This document shows, piece after piece, positions 1 to 11,500 of a stretch of 64,000 bases of DNA. This DNA comes from Gremmenia infestans (Eukaryota; Ascomycota; Leotiomycetes; Helotiales; Hamatocanthoscyphaceae), in contig JAFEVB010000008.1 of NCBI GenBank assembly GCA_032629725.1, positions 744,001 to 808,000 of the forward strand, in the 5' to 3' direction. The stretch's first letter is position 1, and each line of letters opens with the position of its first letter. A model generated the notes under the pieces. That model worked only from the letters and a program-made list of their open reading frames with translations. It ran no database searches and was not told where the DNA came from. The translations under genes were made by a program, and so were the position numbers.

Positions 1-56
1 ATTGAGATACTGTTCCGTTAGCATTTGCTGTCTGGATTGCGAATTGAGATACTCAC

Positions 57-125
57 ATGGTTAATGAAGGTTTGAATGACAGCGGGAGTCACGGCAGAAC
101 CGACTGTTGCTGTATTAAACACCAT
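57..125 (-). CDS. First exon of an unidentified gene running off the left edge
   Basis: An ATG at 125 on the minus strand opens 23 codons (starting MVFNTATVGSAV) that end exactly at a consensus donor GTGAGT at 56-51. The remainder lies left of the window. The start is 440 bp from TSR2 in a divergent arrangement. The short hydrophobic, Ala/Val/Thr-rich N-terminus could belong to a small mitochondrial protein, but I do not recognise it and assign no function. The support is the start codon, an open frame and the donor, so this could still be chance. Confidence 0.4.
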
Positions 126-564
126 TGTTGCTCTCCTTTCTTCGAAGGAAGGGCGCTGCAGTGATGTAAAATGGTGTACTTTGTACAAACAAACAAGCAA
201 GCAAGCAAATGACAACAAGAGATAACCGGTGAATCAGTTGGTATTACACATTAATGAAGAGTAGGAAGAAGACACAGGATCCTTCATCAAGCAATAAGTA
301 CCGGTTCTCAGTAATACGACTAGATCACTCCTTTCTTATTTCAGTTAGGATGAGAGACAGCATCCCCAAGTTCACTCTCCACACCCACGTCATCATCCCA
401 AGCGAGGAAGTGACATGGGTGGGCCCTTGCCCTTGCCCTTTCCCTTTCCCTTTCCCTTGTCGGTAAATCTTTATGCCCGCATAATTTCTTGACGGCGCGA
501 GGCGTGGGGCATGCACAAAACTTTTATATTCGCCCTCTAAATATCAACCCCTCATTCAACCACC
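126..564. promoter_or_regulatory. Divergent spacer between the left-edge gene and TSR2
   Basis: No gene is visible. A pyrimidine-rich tract of CCCTTG/CCCTTT units lies at about 422-460 on the plus strand. An AT-rich TTTATATT sequence at about 521-529 sits some 40 bp before the TSR2 start and could be a core promoter element. Confidence 0.4.
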
Positions 565-1247
565 ATGGCATCCGCGACAGAGCTTCCTGGCCCTATGGAA
601 GTCAGCGAAAGCAGTACTACGCAAGGTGCGCCTTCGCCCGGTAAGTTCTCTCTGAATGCCTTTTCAAAAGAAACATTGTGAGGCTGATTTACAACAAAGC
701 AAAATGCCAAGCTCAATTCGAACTCGGCACCACCCTCTCCCTCTTCCTCTGGCCCTCCCTCTCCCTCGCCGTCTCCAACAACTGGGGCGGAGCCGATAGC
801 GCCGACAAGCGCGAATGGTTCGCGCAAACCACCATCGACGTCCTGAACGACGAACCAGACGCAGACACGGAATGGCTAGAGACGTTCCTGTTGAATGTGA
901 TGCTGGACGAGTTTGAGGTTAATGTGGATGATGAGAGTGCGTTTGAGGTTGCGGAGCAAGTGCTGAGGATCAGGAAAAACTGTGGCAGGGGCGCGTTTGG
1001 TGAGGTGGAAGCGCTGAATGGGAAGTGGCAGGCGAAGGGCGGGCAGAAGATGGGGGATATGTTTGTCAAGAAGGAGAGGGATGAGAGGGAGGATGAGACA
1101 AGTGGGAGTGAGGATGAGGACGAGGACGAAGAGGGAGGGGTGGATGTTGAGATGGAAGACGCGCCGCAGTTGGTGAGGGCGAAAGAGCCTGATGTGCCTC
1201 AGGTGGATGAGGATGGGTTTACGAAGGTTACTAAGAAGAAGAGGTAA
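565..1247 (+). CDS. TSR2: Pre-rRNA-processing protein TSR2
   Basis: Two exons, 565-640 and 700-1247 (intron 641-699, GTAAGT donor, phase 1), encode about 207 residues. TSR2 is the escortin that protects ribosomal protein eS26 and supports late 20S pre-rRNA processing. The family core is clear: a helical segment with the WGG motif (SNNWGG, about residue 50), then DxLNDEP, a WLETFLLNVMLDEFEV helix and the VLRIRKNCGRG segment. The C-terminus is an acidic EDEDEDEE run followed by a DEDGFTKVTKKKR tail, also usual for TSR2. The ATG has a good context (ACCATGG). The length fits fungal orthologues. Confidence 0.93.
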
Positions 1248-3602
1248 AATTTTGATAGAGGTGGAACATCTAGAGGGATATTGGCGTTGAATTGTTGCAT
1301 GGAATGGGTGGCGTTGGGAGGATATCAAAATTGGGCCATTGTCCACAACAAATAGAGATATCTTGAGAAAGGTCTCAAGTCTGTACCTGTAGCACTTCGC
1401 TGGTACCGCAATGAATTTTCGGTGCTGTTTGCTAAGTTCGAAATCATGAATACTGTGCTTGCCGATTGCGAACAGTTGCAGTATCCGCATCTAGTTCTAA
1501 GCACCACCAAAAATAGTCAGCTTACAATGATTCCTCCCACAAGCCGAAGCTCAAGAGCCTCCGGCTTAGGTGGTCTCAAGTAAGAGGATCGTTTGACCCC
1601 CATTGACCTCCCCCAAGTAACCTCAACCCACGGCCCCATGAAGAACTTCGTCCTATAGCTAATTTGCAAAATATGGCTACCAACAGCCTCTGCACGAATC
1701 CCGCGGTCTAGACATGCGGGATTTCTGGACCTGGTCTAGGTCCGCCGGGAATGACCAGCAAAGAAAAGCCCCCGAAAACAATCCATAGAAGCTGAACTGA
1801 TCTGTCGAAACTGATGCATAGCGCTCTGGGCAGTGTCAAGCCTCGCGGGTTCATTTCATCAAAGCCGTCAATGCATCAGCGCGCCGCGCCGCCTTCGAGG
1901 TTTGATTGAAAGAGAATCCAAAGAGCGAGTCCAAATTCCTGGGAGTTTTCAGAGCAAGGGTAGGTAGGCTGGGGCGGACGCTGTATAACAGAGAGAATGC
2001 AGATCGGGTCATTAAATAGGGATGAACGGTTGGGTTCTTTGGAACCCAGAAGCAAACCATACCATTTGGAAGTTTTGCATGGTGGTGAGTCTGCATGGGA
2101 AACAGGATTCCGCTATTCAGACAGGCTTGCAGGAAATGAATGGCTTGAGGACGGGAAGATAGATTATAAAGCTTTGTGTGATTGATAGATGGGGAATACG
2201 GGCTTGGGTATGGAATGGCTGGATAATGACTTGAAGCAGGTGACGGAGAGATGGGCTTGGCGATAATATAGAAGTGTAGTGATTGATCGATGAAGGATCA
2301 AAGAGAGCGAATCATGGGAGACTTCCTTGTTGACTTTTGATAACTCCAGTAAAAGTATAATGCAATGCAGATAAAATGATTCTGGGGTTCCTTCCGTACT
2401 CGAGTACCATGTGATTGCTTGGAAGCCATAATAGGAAAGCATTCTGCGAATCAAAGGCTCTCAACTTTGAGAAAAAGATTCGGTTTCACTGGAACGGTTG
2501 TGAATGGAAATGCGCCAAGGGACGGGCAATATATCGACGGAGAAATACGTATGCTCACGTCGGACTAATATTAAGTAAGTAATTGAGAGGATGGAATCAA
2601 AAACATGTGAATAGGATCCAGAACGGCGGGGATGGATGGGCTGAGCTATTCCGCCATGTTCCGTCCCGAAGGCGTTGGTGGAAAAGGGAGCGGGAGCCAA
2701 TCCCAGGGCAGTGGATGGCGAGCATTGATGTAATGCGGGGAGAGAGGAGGGGCTGAAGGGTAAAGTCGGGGACCAGTTGTATAGGAAAGATACCTAGGTA
2801 CTTACTACAAAGCATACATCCGTCAACCATGCAGATATAGATACGTAGATACGGTAGGGTACTGTACGGTAGGGTACTGTATGGTATTCCCATTCCCATT
2901 CCCATTCCCGATGCTGTTGTCTCTTTGAGCCGCAGTGCTCGCGTGACGATTCCAGCTGTTTCAGTCGGCGTATCTGCTGCATCTGTGCCTGTGTCTGTGT
3001 CTGTGTCTTTGTCTGCGTCTGCATCTGCATCTGCATCTGTTTAAAAGCTTGCTTCCTTTGTGCGTCTGCAGTCTGCGTGTGATGTAACCCGATTTCTTTA
3101 CTTGTTACTTGTACAGTACTGTATAACCCGGTAAATACATGTGTAAGGTTATCGTAAGGGCATCGCATCGGCACTAATTCGTACATCTGCAATCTCGCTT
3201 GATCTACCTAGGTATCTACTCTACTCTACTCTACTACATACCTTTTGCCTTGCCTTACCTTACCTTGCCAATAACAAGCTTCCGCTCATGCGCGAACTCT
3301 ACGGAGGTACAATCGATTAGCTGATTAGCTGGATAGACCTTGAAACTCACTGTTCAGATGCATCTTCTCCGTATTCCTCCGTATCCCTCCGAACTTCTCT
3401 GCCGTGTTGTTTTCGAGCTGTCGTGCAAAGCCCCATTTGGCGGGGATTGGTTGGCCTGCAGTCCGCTCTGATTGGCCCACCCCAGTCCTGGCTCTAACTC
3501 CCTCGGCCTTGGACGCTTCCTAAACACGCTCCTAGACTTCTTCCATCATACAAACCTTCCAGCCAGACCCGATCCCTTATCCATAGCCGAACTAACATCA
3601 GG
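1248..3602. promoter_or_regulatory. Gene-free upstream region of the PEP carboxykinase gene
   Basis: About 2.35 kb without a credible gene; frames on both strands are short or low-complexity. Simple repeats are present: TGTGTC/GCATCT units at about 2985-3040, CATTCC units at 2889-2910, and CTACT and CCTTA units at 3218-3270. The 10-bp palindrome TACCTAGGTA occurs at 2791-2800 and 3205-3214. Repeated CTCCG words at about 3368-3395 and CCAAT boxes in reverse (ATTGG) near 3447 and 3472 lie within 240 bp of the start. Such words would suit a carbon-source-regulated promoter, but no site is established here. Confidence 0.4.
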
Positions 3603-6123
3603 ATGGCCACGTCTTTAAATAACTCCAAGGACCCCGTCGAAAGATCCCATTCCCCATATCAAGATCCTCGCACACTCGGTCCCAAATCCAAGATTCTTGC
3701 AACCAGAACCTCCAATTTCCACTCTACCTCTCTCAGAACAATGGTCACCAATACAGTCAACAAGACAGCTCTTCACCCTAGTGGTGTCCAGTACGTTCTT
3801 CTACTCTACCAGCTCTGTCTACACCAAAAAACGACCTTGCTGCCTTTTGCATTCAAGAGAAGTAAACTAACATTCCTGACAGGCCCTCAAAAGAGCACAC
3901 TGAGCTCGAGGAAGAATTGCATGAAAAGGCACATATCGACTATGATCGTGTAGCAATTGTAAGCATCTGCACATTCCTGCCCAATTGTAAGCTTCCATAA
4001 TTAACCAATCCCTCCCAGGTACCCAACCCAAGTGTTGCAGCTCTCTACGAAGATGCCCTCGTCTACGAAACTGGGTCTGCCATGACCTCGACCGGTGCCC
4101 TCACCGCATACTCGGGAGCAAAGACTGGTCGATCGCCGTTAGATAAACGTGTTGTCAAGGAACCATCATCAGAGAATGAGATCTGGTGGGGGTAAGTGGT
4201 CAAAGAATTATCCCTCAATCTGTGCTACCTTTCTAACACTGATACAGACCTGTGAACAAGCCGATGACGCCTGAGGTAAGACCATTCTGGTATCTCGAAC
4301 GCTACAAAATTTCCTTCCATTAGACCGGTACCTTGCATTCTATCCCAGCAAAAAGCCCTTTTCTCGTGACAATTTCCTGGTCGAATGCATCCATCTATTA
4401 GCTTTTTCTTTCATCGTTACAACCTCTCTTCCCCAAATTTTGGGATGAGTTCCTGTATCACCGGCTTCCTTTCATCCTCCCTTTTCAGAGACGCCACTGT
4501 GAGGGGAAGCCGACTATAGCAGCCGACCATAGCCTCGCATCAACCCCGCATTTTGGTCGTGGTGCACTGTTATGTCATTGTGCTTGGCGTCCCCGCATCA
4601 CGTGCCAACCCTCCATTACTTTTCTCTCTTCCCTAAAGGTTGGGAACATGACGCTGACTATCTATATTAGGTCTGGAAAATCAACAGAGAACGTGCTATT
4701 GATTACCTAAACACAAGAAACCGCATCTATGTAATCGACGGTTTTGCAGGATGGGATGAGAAGTACCGGATCAAGGTCCGGGTTGTCTGCGCTCGTGCCT
4801 ACCATGCTCTCTTCATGCGCAACATGCTCATTCGACCTAGTCGGAAAGAGCTCGAGCACTTCCACCCCGACTACACCATTTACAATGCCGGATCATTCCC
4901 CGCAAACAGATATACCGAGGGTATGACCTCTGGGACCTCGGTAGCCATCAACTTCGCGGAAAAGGAGATGGTCATTCTCGGAACCGAATACGCCGGTGAG
5001 ATGAAGAAGGGCGTCTTCACAGTTCTCTTCTATGAGATGCCTGTCAAGCACAATGTCCTCACCCTTCACTCTTCTGCCAATGAGGGCAAGGATGGTGATG
5101 TTACCGTTTTCTTCGGTCTTTCTGGTACTGGCAAGACCACTCTCTCAGCCGACCCCCAGCGTATGCTGATTGGTGATGACGAGCACTGCTGGAGTGACCG
5201 TGGTGTCTTCAATATTGAAGGCGGCTGCTACGCCAAGTGTGTCGGTCTCTCAGCCGAGAAGGAGCCTGATATTTTCAACGCTATCAAGTTCGGCTCTGTA
5301 CTCGAGAATGTTGTTTTCAGTCCAGAGACCCGTCTTGTTGACTATGACGACACAACTCTCACCGAGAACACTCGATGCGCGTATCCTATTGAGTATATCG
5401 ACAATGCCAAAATTCCTTGCTTGTCAACAAACCACCCCAGCAACATCATTCTCCTCACCTGTGATGCACGTGGTGTCCTCCCACCTATCTCGAAGCTTGA
5501 CTCGGCTCAAACTATGTTCCATTTCATTTCTGGTTACACCTCGAAGATGGCAGGCACAGAGGATGGTGTAACGGAACCTCAAGCCACATTCTCTTCTTGC
5601 TTTGCGCAACCATTCTTGGCTCTGCACCCCATGCGATACGCCAAGATGCTAGCGGAGAAGATCGAGCAGCACAAGGCTAATGCTTGGTTACTGAACACCG
5701 GATGGGTTGGTGCTGGTGCTACCAGCGGTGGCAAACGTTGCCCGTAAGTAGAATTGAGTCTCGGACCTGAAAACAATGCTAACAAATGACAGACTCAAAT
5801 ACACACGTGCCATTCTTGACGCCATCCACTCGGGCGAGCTCTCAAAGGTGGAGTTCGAGACCTACGAGACTTTCAACCTTGCTGTACCTAAGACCTGCCC
5901 TGGTGTACCCGCAGAGCTCCTGAACCCAAGTAACGCCTGGACTCAAGGAGCTGATAGCTTCAAGCAAGAGGTCACTAAGCTCGGTAGTCTTTTTGTTGAA
6001 AACTTCAAGAAGTACAAGTCTGAGGCTACAGAGGACGTCATTAAGGCAGGTCCAGATTTGACTACAGGTCCTGAATATGCCAGCAAGGCGGAGGAAATGC
6101 AAGATAAGCAGTACTACATGTAA
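3603..6123 (+). CDS. PCK1: Phosphoenolpyruvate carboxykinase (ATP)
   Basis: Six exons: 3603-3790, 3883-3958, 4019-4191, 4248-4275, 4671-5743 and 5793-6123, about 622 residues, all phases consistent. The enzyme converts oxaloacetate and ATP to PEP, CO2 and ADP, the committed cytosolic step of gluconeogenesis. Diagnostic motifs are the nucleotide-binding P-loop GLSGTGKTTLS, the metal-binding IGDDEHCWSD segment followed by FNIEGGCYAK, and the conserved NTGWVGAG. Length exceeds the usual 550-600 residues because of an N-terminal extension; an in-frame ATG at 3741 (residue 47, MVTNTVNKTALHP) may be the main start. Exon 4 is only 28 nt and is followed by a 395-bp intron, far longer than the other introns here. 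Downstream TCO89 is transcribed in the same direction. Confidence 0.96.
4276..4670 (+). other. Long fourth intron of PCK1
   Basis: A 395-bp intron (donor GTAAGA, acceptor TATTAG) contrasts with neighbouring introns of about 55-90 bp. It holds a CACGTG E-box at 4599-4604 and two CCCCGCAT words (about 4544 and 4591). Their meaning is unknown. Confidence 0.6.
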
Positions 6124-6708
6124 GTGGGTCATGGCTCGAGTCGATAGGGGGCAATACAAATTGCATGGCGTTACAGTTTGTCCTATTGTAGTATATTCTA
6201 GTCAGCGACACAAGTACGCAAGACATTGAGGATACATAAATTGAAGAACTTGAAGAACATTTTGGCGCCAATTGAAGTGATTATCAACGTTTGACAAGTG
6301 GAGATGTGAAAGAGATCACGCAGGAACGAGATGTTCACTCTTAGTAGTTTGGCCGAACAAAACATCCGCATGTAGCACAAGAAAGCATTGGAACGAATGC
6401 ACAACACATGACATGACATTGATGAATATGAATATGAATATGAATACAGTAGAATTGATATTCCTTACATAAAACGTCCATGGCCAATGAGCAAGTTGGT
6501 GGAGTCGCGGAAACCCTCCGAAATCGCGCTACAGCCCACTAACTAACTACACCACCAGCCAGCGCATCTCAACAATGACTAGCCCAACGACAGCGACAAC
6601 AAGCAAGCAAACACATTGGACTGCACTCCACTGCAACCCAACCCAACCCAACCCTACCCAACCAACGCGTGCTGTAGAGGCTTAATTGTACCTCGCGGAA
6701 CGCCGAAT
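6124..6708. promoter_or_regulatory. Spacer between PCK1 and TCO89
   Basis: No gene is seen. A GAATAT repeat lies at about 6423-6446. A CCCAA/CCCTA run at about 6634-6662 is probably 5' leader sequence of TCO89. Confidence 0.4.
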
Positions 6709-8235
6709 ATGCCGTCGGAACACATGCAGCAGTCGCAATCGCAAGCGCAGACTCGCCCTGCTATCGGGGGGCATCGATCAACAAGTTCCATCCATTCCCA
6801 GACCGACTCGCCCGCTGCCAGCCCACCGCAGTCTGGCAAGCCCAAGACCCAGAAGCATGTAGTTCACGGCGGGCGCGCATATGGGCATACAAGAGTACCT
6901 TCAGGCAAGGCGCTGCATAAGCTTACCAAAGTGCACGGCAATGGCAATGAGGGCTCGACTACGGATCTGAAGAAACTGGGAAAGAACTCGTCTTCCTCGA
7001 CGAACTTGAAAAAGAACTCCTCGCACGCCAATTTAAAGCGCAATCGTTCGTACGCCGACGTCCCTAAGCGACCAAAGTCATCAGGAGAGGTTGCAAAGAG
7101 GCCGACATCAGTCCACTTTGAGATTGGCGATCAGGACGTGAATGGTGAGAGCAAGAGGGGGGAGGCGGAGGTAGAGATTGAGGATGCCTGGGAAGAAGCA
7201 AGCTCCTCTGCATCCCCAGCCTTGTCGCGCGCTCACTCACGCAACGGCCACTCCACAACCACCTCATCCTCCAAACCCAGCGCCAACAATTCACGCCCAC
7301 AAACCCCATCACCCCTCGTTCAATCCCCTGGTCCGCACTCGAATGGCCCTCCACCTCCACGTTCCCCAGCAGACGCAAAAGTCATTACCGAACGCCTGTT
7401 AAATCGCATCCCATCACATAACACCACAACGACAAAAATGTCACACACCCTCGCGACCGCAACGCCATCGAGCCACTCTCCCCCCTTATCCACGCCCAAA
7501 ACAGAACCCTCCAGCTCCGCCGACCTCACCTCCCGCTTCGTCGACTCTTCAACCCCAACCCCCACACCACCAATCTCCACGCCCCCTTCTTTCCCCAAAC
7601 CATCCACTACCGCCGAGCCCAGACGCGCCCAAAGCATGGCAAACCTCTCCCGCAACTCCTCCACCTCCTCCATCTCCTCTACTAGCGCCTTAAAACCGCG
7701 CTCCCGCAAACCGGCATCCACCAAGCACAAACCCAAATCTACAACAGACAACCCACCCCGGCAATCACGCACGGAACAGAAAATGTGGCTACAGCGCCAA
7801 TCATCCATCCACGAGCCCATCACCCCCGTCGGCTACGAAGGCCTCGATCCCCGCATCAAGCTGCAGTTGGAGCGGACAGGGCTGGAGTACTTGGGCGTCA
7901 GGCGGTATCGGGATCCTGTTGGGCAGGCAGTGAAGCGTTTGAGGCAAATACCGGGGATAGAGAAGTATCAACGGATTCCTGTGGCTGCGCAGAGGGAGGG
8001 AGGGAGTCCCAGGAAGCGGCTTGGGAATGGGAATGGGGATTATGGCTTAAGTCAGAGCTTGAAGGAGGGCAGGGGTGGTAGGGGGAAGGGGGGAAGTTAC
8101 GAGGGGCAGGAACAGGGTGGAGTAGGGGCAGGGAGTGTGGATACCGTCGCTGGGGATACTGGGGATGAGGGTGTTGGTGCTGTGCTGAGGAGTTTGTGGG
8201 AGAAGAATTATGATTTGAGCACCAGTGCCGACTGA
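6709..8235 (+). CDS. TCO89: TORC1 complex subunit TCO89-like protein
   Basis: A single uninterrupted frame of 508 residues from the ATG at 6709. The protein is basic and largely disordered, rich in Ser, Thr and Pro. Short conserved blocks match my memory of the fungal TCO89 family: the GGRAYGHTRVPSGKALHKL region near residue 55, repeated TTDLKKL/STNLKKN/HANLKRNRSY words near residues 90-120, an acidic DAWEEASSS block near 170, and TEQKMWLQRQSSIHEP near 370 followed by a DPRIKLQLERTGLEYLGVRRY segment. TCO89 is a non-essential TORC1 subunit at the vacuole membrane, involved in nutrient signalling and wall integrity. The open frame extends upstream without an ATG, so a 5' exon cannot be excluded. 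The identification rests on motifs only. Confidence 0.75.
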   Translation: MPSEHMQQSQSQAQTRPAIGGHRSTSSIHSQTDSPAASPPQSGKPKTQKHVVHGGRAYGHTRVPSGKALHKLTKVHGNGNEGSTTDLKKLGKNSSSSTNLKKNSSHANLKRNRSYADVPKRPKSSGEVAKRPTSVHFEIGDQDVNGESKRGEAEVEIEDAWEEASSSASPALSRAHSRNGHSTTTSSSKPSANNSRPQTPSPLVQSPGPHSNGPPPPRSPADAKVITERLLNRIPSHNTTTTKMSHTLATATPSSHSPPLSTPKTEPSSSADLTSRFVDSSTPTPTPPISTPPSFPKPSTTAEPRRAQSMANLSRNSSTSSISSTSALKPRSRKPASTKHKPKSTTDNPPRQSRTEQKMWLQRQSSIHEPITPVGYEGLDPRIKLQLERTGLEYLGVRRYRDPVGQAVKRLRQIPGIEKYQRIPVAAQREGGSPRKRLGNGNGDYGLSQSLKEGRGGRGKGGSYEGQEQGGVGAGSVDTVAGDTGDEGVGAVLRSLWEKNYDLSTSAD

Positions 8236-8596
8236 CACCCTCCGCCCCCCGTTTGTTTTATACTTAGCAGCGTGTATGGCGTATAATAGCTGAGCCGAGC
8301 CGGGCTCGGCTCGGATGGTTGTGGGAATAGCAATAGCGCAGCATGTTTACTTGGAAGGCGTTTTATTCGGACGGGATGGGTATAAACTAGGACATCACTT
8401 AGACGGATCTTTCTCACGACGAGCAAGCGAATAACTAACTAGTTTACTTTACGATGAATTGAAAATTCGTATCACGTTCTCACTGCACTTGTAACGAAGT
8501 CTATTTATCAATTAATACTTAGTGTTGATTAAGAAATTCATCCCTCGTTTTCACTTCTACTCTACCAAAGACATCTACCTATTCTACTGTATCCAT
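8236..8596. other. Convergent 3' spacer TCO89/PAN2
   Basis: About 360 bp between two converging genes; it probably holds both 3' UTRs. A GCCGAGCCGGGCTCGGC inverted repeat at about 8294-8310 could form a hairpin. Nothing else is seen. Confidence 0.4.
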
Positions 8597-11500
8597 CTAT
8601 CTCAACGGCGACCCCCCCAACCCACTCCCCTTCCCCGGCGTCCAGCCACTAGACCCAAAATTCGAGCCTCCAGTTCCCGCACTACCAGGCGCAAGGCCAA
8701 CAGGCCTCCTAATCGGCGTCGTGGGCCCACTCGCACTCCCTAGACCCTCACCCCCACCCCCACCCCCACCGCCTGCAGCCAAAATCGGCGGCGTCTGCGT
8801 GCGTTCAATGAGCAGGCCATCCTTCTTCGCCGCAGGAGGTTTATAGTTCAACTCCCTGCCCGTGCGATAGATATCCCCTAGAATCGTGTCCAGGATCCCT
8901 GCATCCTGGTACTCCTCCCACTTGCGATACAGCTTCAGCGCAGTCCGCGCATCCTCAATACTGTCATGCGTCTCCAGCTGGATATCCTCCTTCAGAAGAT
9001 ACCAAGCCAAGAACGCAAGGGACAATTTGCGCAACCGTGCTTTGACGAAGAAGAGGTCGATAGTGTCGATGACCTGTGCGCGCGGGACATGGATGTTCGT
9101 CACTCGGAAATCCTGCTTGAGACCGTGGCCGAGGAATTTGCAGCCGCTGTTCAGCAGGATCCAGAGTTTCTTGTATGCGACTTTCAGTGGGACGAGGTTG
9201 TGTTTCGAGAGCCGGGGATCGAGGTCGCCGTGAACGATACCAGAGTAGGAGGTTAGGTAGTCGACGATAGGTTCTTTGGAGGCGATGTAGTCGTCGATGA
9301 AGGGGAGGCCTTGATCTTCGCCTGCGCCGCGCACGACCGAGACCCGGGCTAGGGCATACACTATGGGGCGGATGGTCTCGCGTTCGCCGTCCGAGTTCAT
9401 TTCGATTTCGGGTTGGCGGACGGCGACAAATTCCGTGTCGAGAGCTATGATGGTGCCCTCGGCGGGTGCCTCTTGTGGGGTTAGGGAACGGTATGTTCGT
9501 TCGCCTGGGTTCATGCTATTCGGAGATCAATACTCTGGGATCTTTAAGGCATTATGGATGGACGTACTTGTGATCTAAATAAAGCAGAGAGGTATCCAAG
9601 TTCTGCTTCCACGAATTGTCTATTCTGTTGTTGAATTGCTTCGCCTGGTATGCGATTACCGATGGGACTTTCCAGGACGTATTGAAGGTAAGAGCTTCTT
9701 TTGCCTGCATCGGCCGGACCAAAAAGTCATTGAAGAGATGCCATTGGCTCTCTTCTGGTGCCGTTGGCTGTGAGTGTGCCACTATGAAATATTAGTAGTT
9801 ACCATCTGAATGCAAAGAGGAACTTACCGTTTACTAATGAGACGAGATGTGATTTTTGATGTTGCCCACTGTCAATATCGGCGGCAAGACCAACGAGAGA
9901 GTAGACAACCATATTATGTACCCCACGTTGTAGGTGGAGTTTGAGATCGTCTCCTTGGTAGCAAAAGAACTGCCCTTGGTCTACTATGACCCCTATTTCT
10001 TCGGGCAGCCAGCCAGGTGTTGACCATAGTTGCTTAGCATCAGGTGTTGTGATAGCAGCATTCAGCATGAGAACAGGCGGAACACTGTGTATTGTTTTGC
10101 GCGTTGCAAGATTCTGGTATCGTTGACACCTGCTGCACCATCCTCGGCCTGTACTTTCACGCTCGACACTTATTTTGAGAATCTGACAGAAGGACATTTT
10201 TGGTGCTCGGCTATTTCTTACAGCGAGTTTCTGGGAACGTTAGCTTGTTTAATTCATATCGGATGAGATAATAGTACCGGTGGGGGATAAATCAAGTCAT
10301 TGACGAATGTAGTCCCAGGTCGCGTATGCTCATTTCTACAACTCGCACACCGGATCGCAGTAGTAGCGGCAGTAGCCAGGATCTAATATCGTCAGCAAAC
10401 GAGATCAAAGAGAAAGTGACTCGACAGAGGCATACACGGTCCAAAGCAGGAGAATAAGGGGGTAAGCTCCTAAAGTCCTGAGCTATTCTGTCCAACAAAA
10501 ATCGATTGAGACCTTGAAGCATTACTGTTAGAGACGACCCAGGGGCGTCTTCTTCCAATAGACCAAGTGGGCCAGCTAGATGTATTTTTTTTTAGCAATA
10601 AATACCCGTTCAAGAATAAATCTCATACCTTGAGGATGATTACTGAAAGTCTTCAACATATTTGTCGCCTGGCATATAGAGCCTTCGGCTTTCTCTAACA
10701 TGTCAAATAGAAAGCCCATTTCGCATAATAGACATAGATCATTAATGCACCCGGTTGCGGTATGCTGCAATGCGGCATTCCGTATCAAGGGTGTGAAATG
10801 CATGACCTGCAATAGTGGATTTGCGTATGAATTCGAGATATGGATCTCGAGTCCAGAATACGCTGTTTTGTTGTAAAAACTGCAAACAGTTAGTGATGCA
10901 TTTCCTGCCTGTAAAGCAGTCATACCCAAAGTCAAAATCATCGACTCCAAACTTGCTGTATTTAATCTCAACATTCCGGTACATTACCGGGACCTCTGCC
11001 TTTAGACTCAACAACTCAGTGGCTCCAATCGAATCAGCTACATCACTTATTCGTCGCTCTGACGAGGCAACCTCGTTGGCAGACTCTCGGGCCTTTTCAC
11101 TTAGAAATTTAGGAGCCTGCAAACTCGCCGCCGTTTTCTCCGTTGTCCGAGTATTCTCAATTTGGTTTCTTCTCGCGTTTCTGGTGTTTGGAGCATAATC
11201 AAACCAATCCGCTCTTTTCAGAGACGACACGACCTGCGGCTCAAGCTTTGAAGGTGGTGCCCCAACTTCAAAGATCATATGACTTGGCCAAGCAGACAAC
11301 AATTGTTCTCGGTAATATGGCATACCGATGGTATTTAGAGGCCTGCTTTTGATCAGTATTGCAAGAAACCCATGAGGAGAACACTTACGTGCCGCGAGTC
11401 CAGTCTACTTGTTGTTGCGTTTCTTCTGCATCGGCAAATTCTACTGGGTTACTGAGTTCTGCAAAGCGAATTCTGGATGGGGACCCCCAAAGATGCATAT

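Noticed and set aside
2794..3192. 132-codon minus-strand frame rich in Gln-Met-Gln-Thr
   Set aside because: It is a translation of simple hexamer repeats upstream of PCK1.
6634..6662. CCCAA/CCCTA run resembling telomeric repeats
   Set aside because: The unit is mostly CCCAA rather than TTAGGG-type, only a few copies long, and sits in a gene leader.
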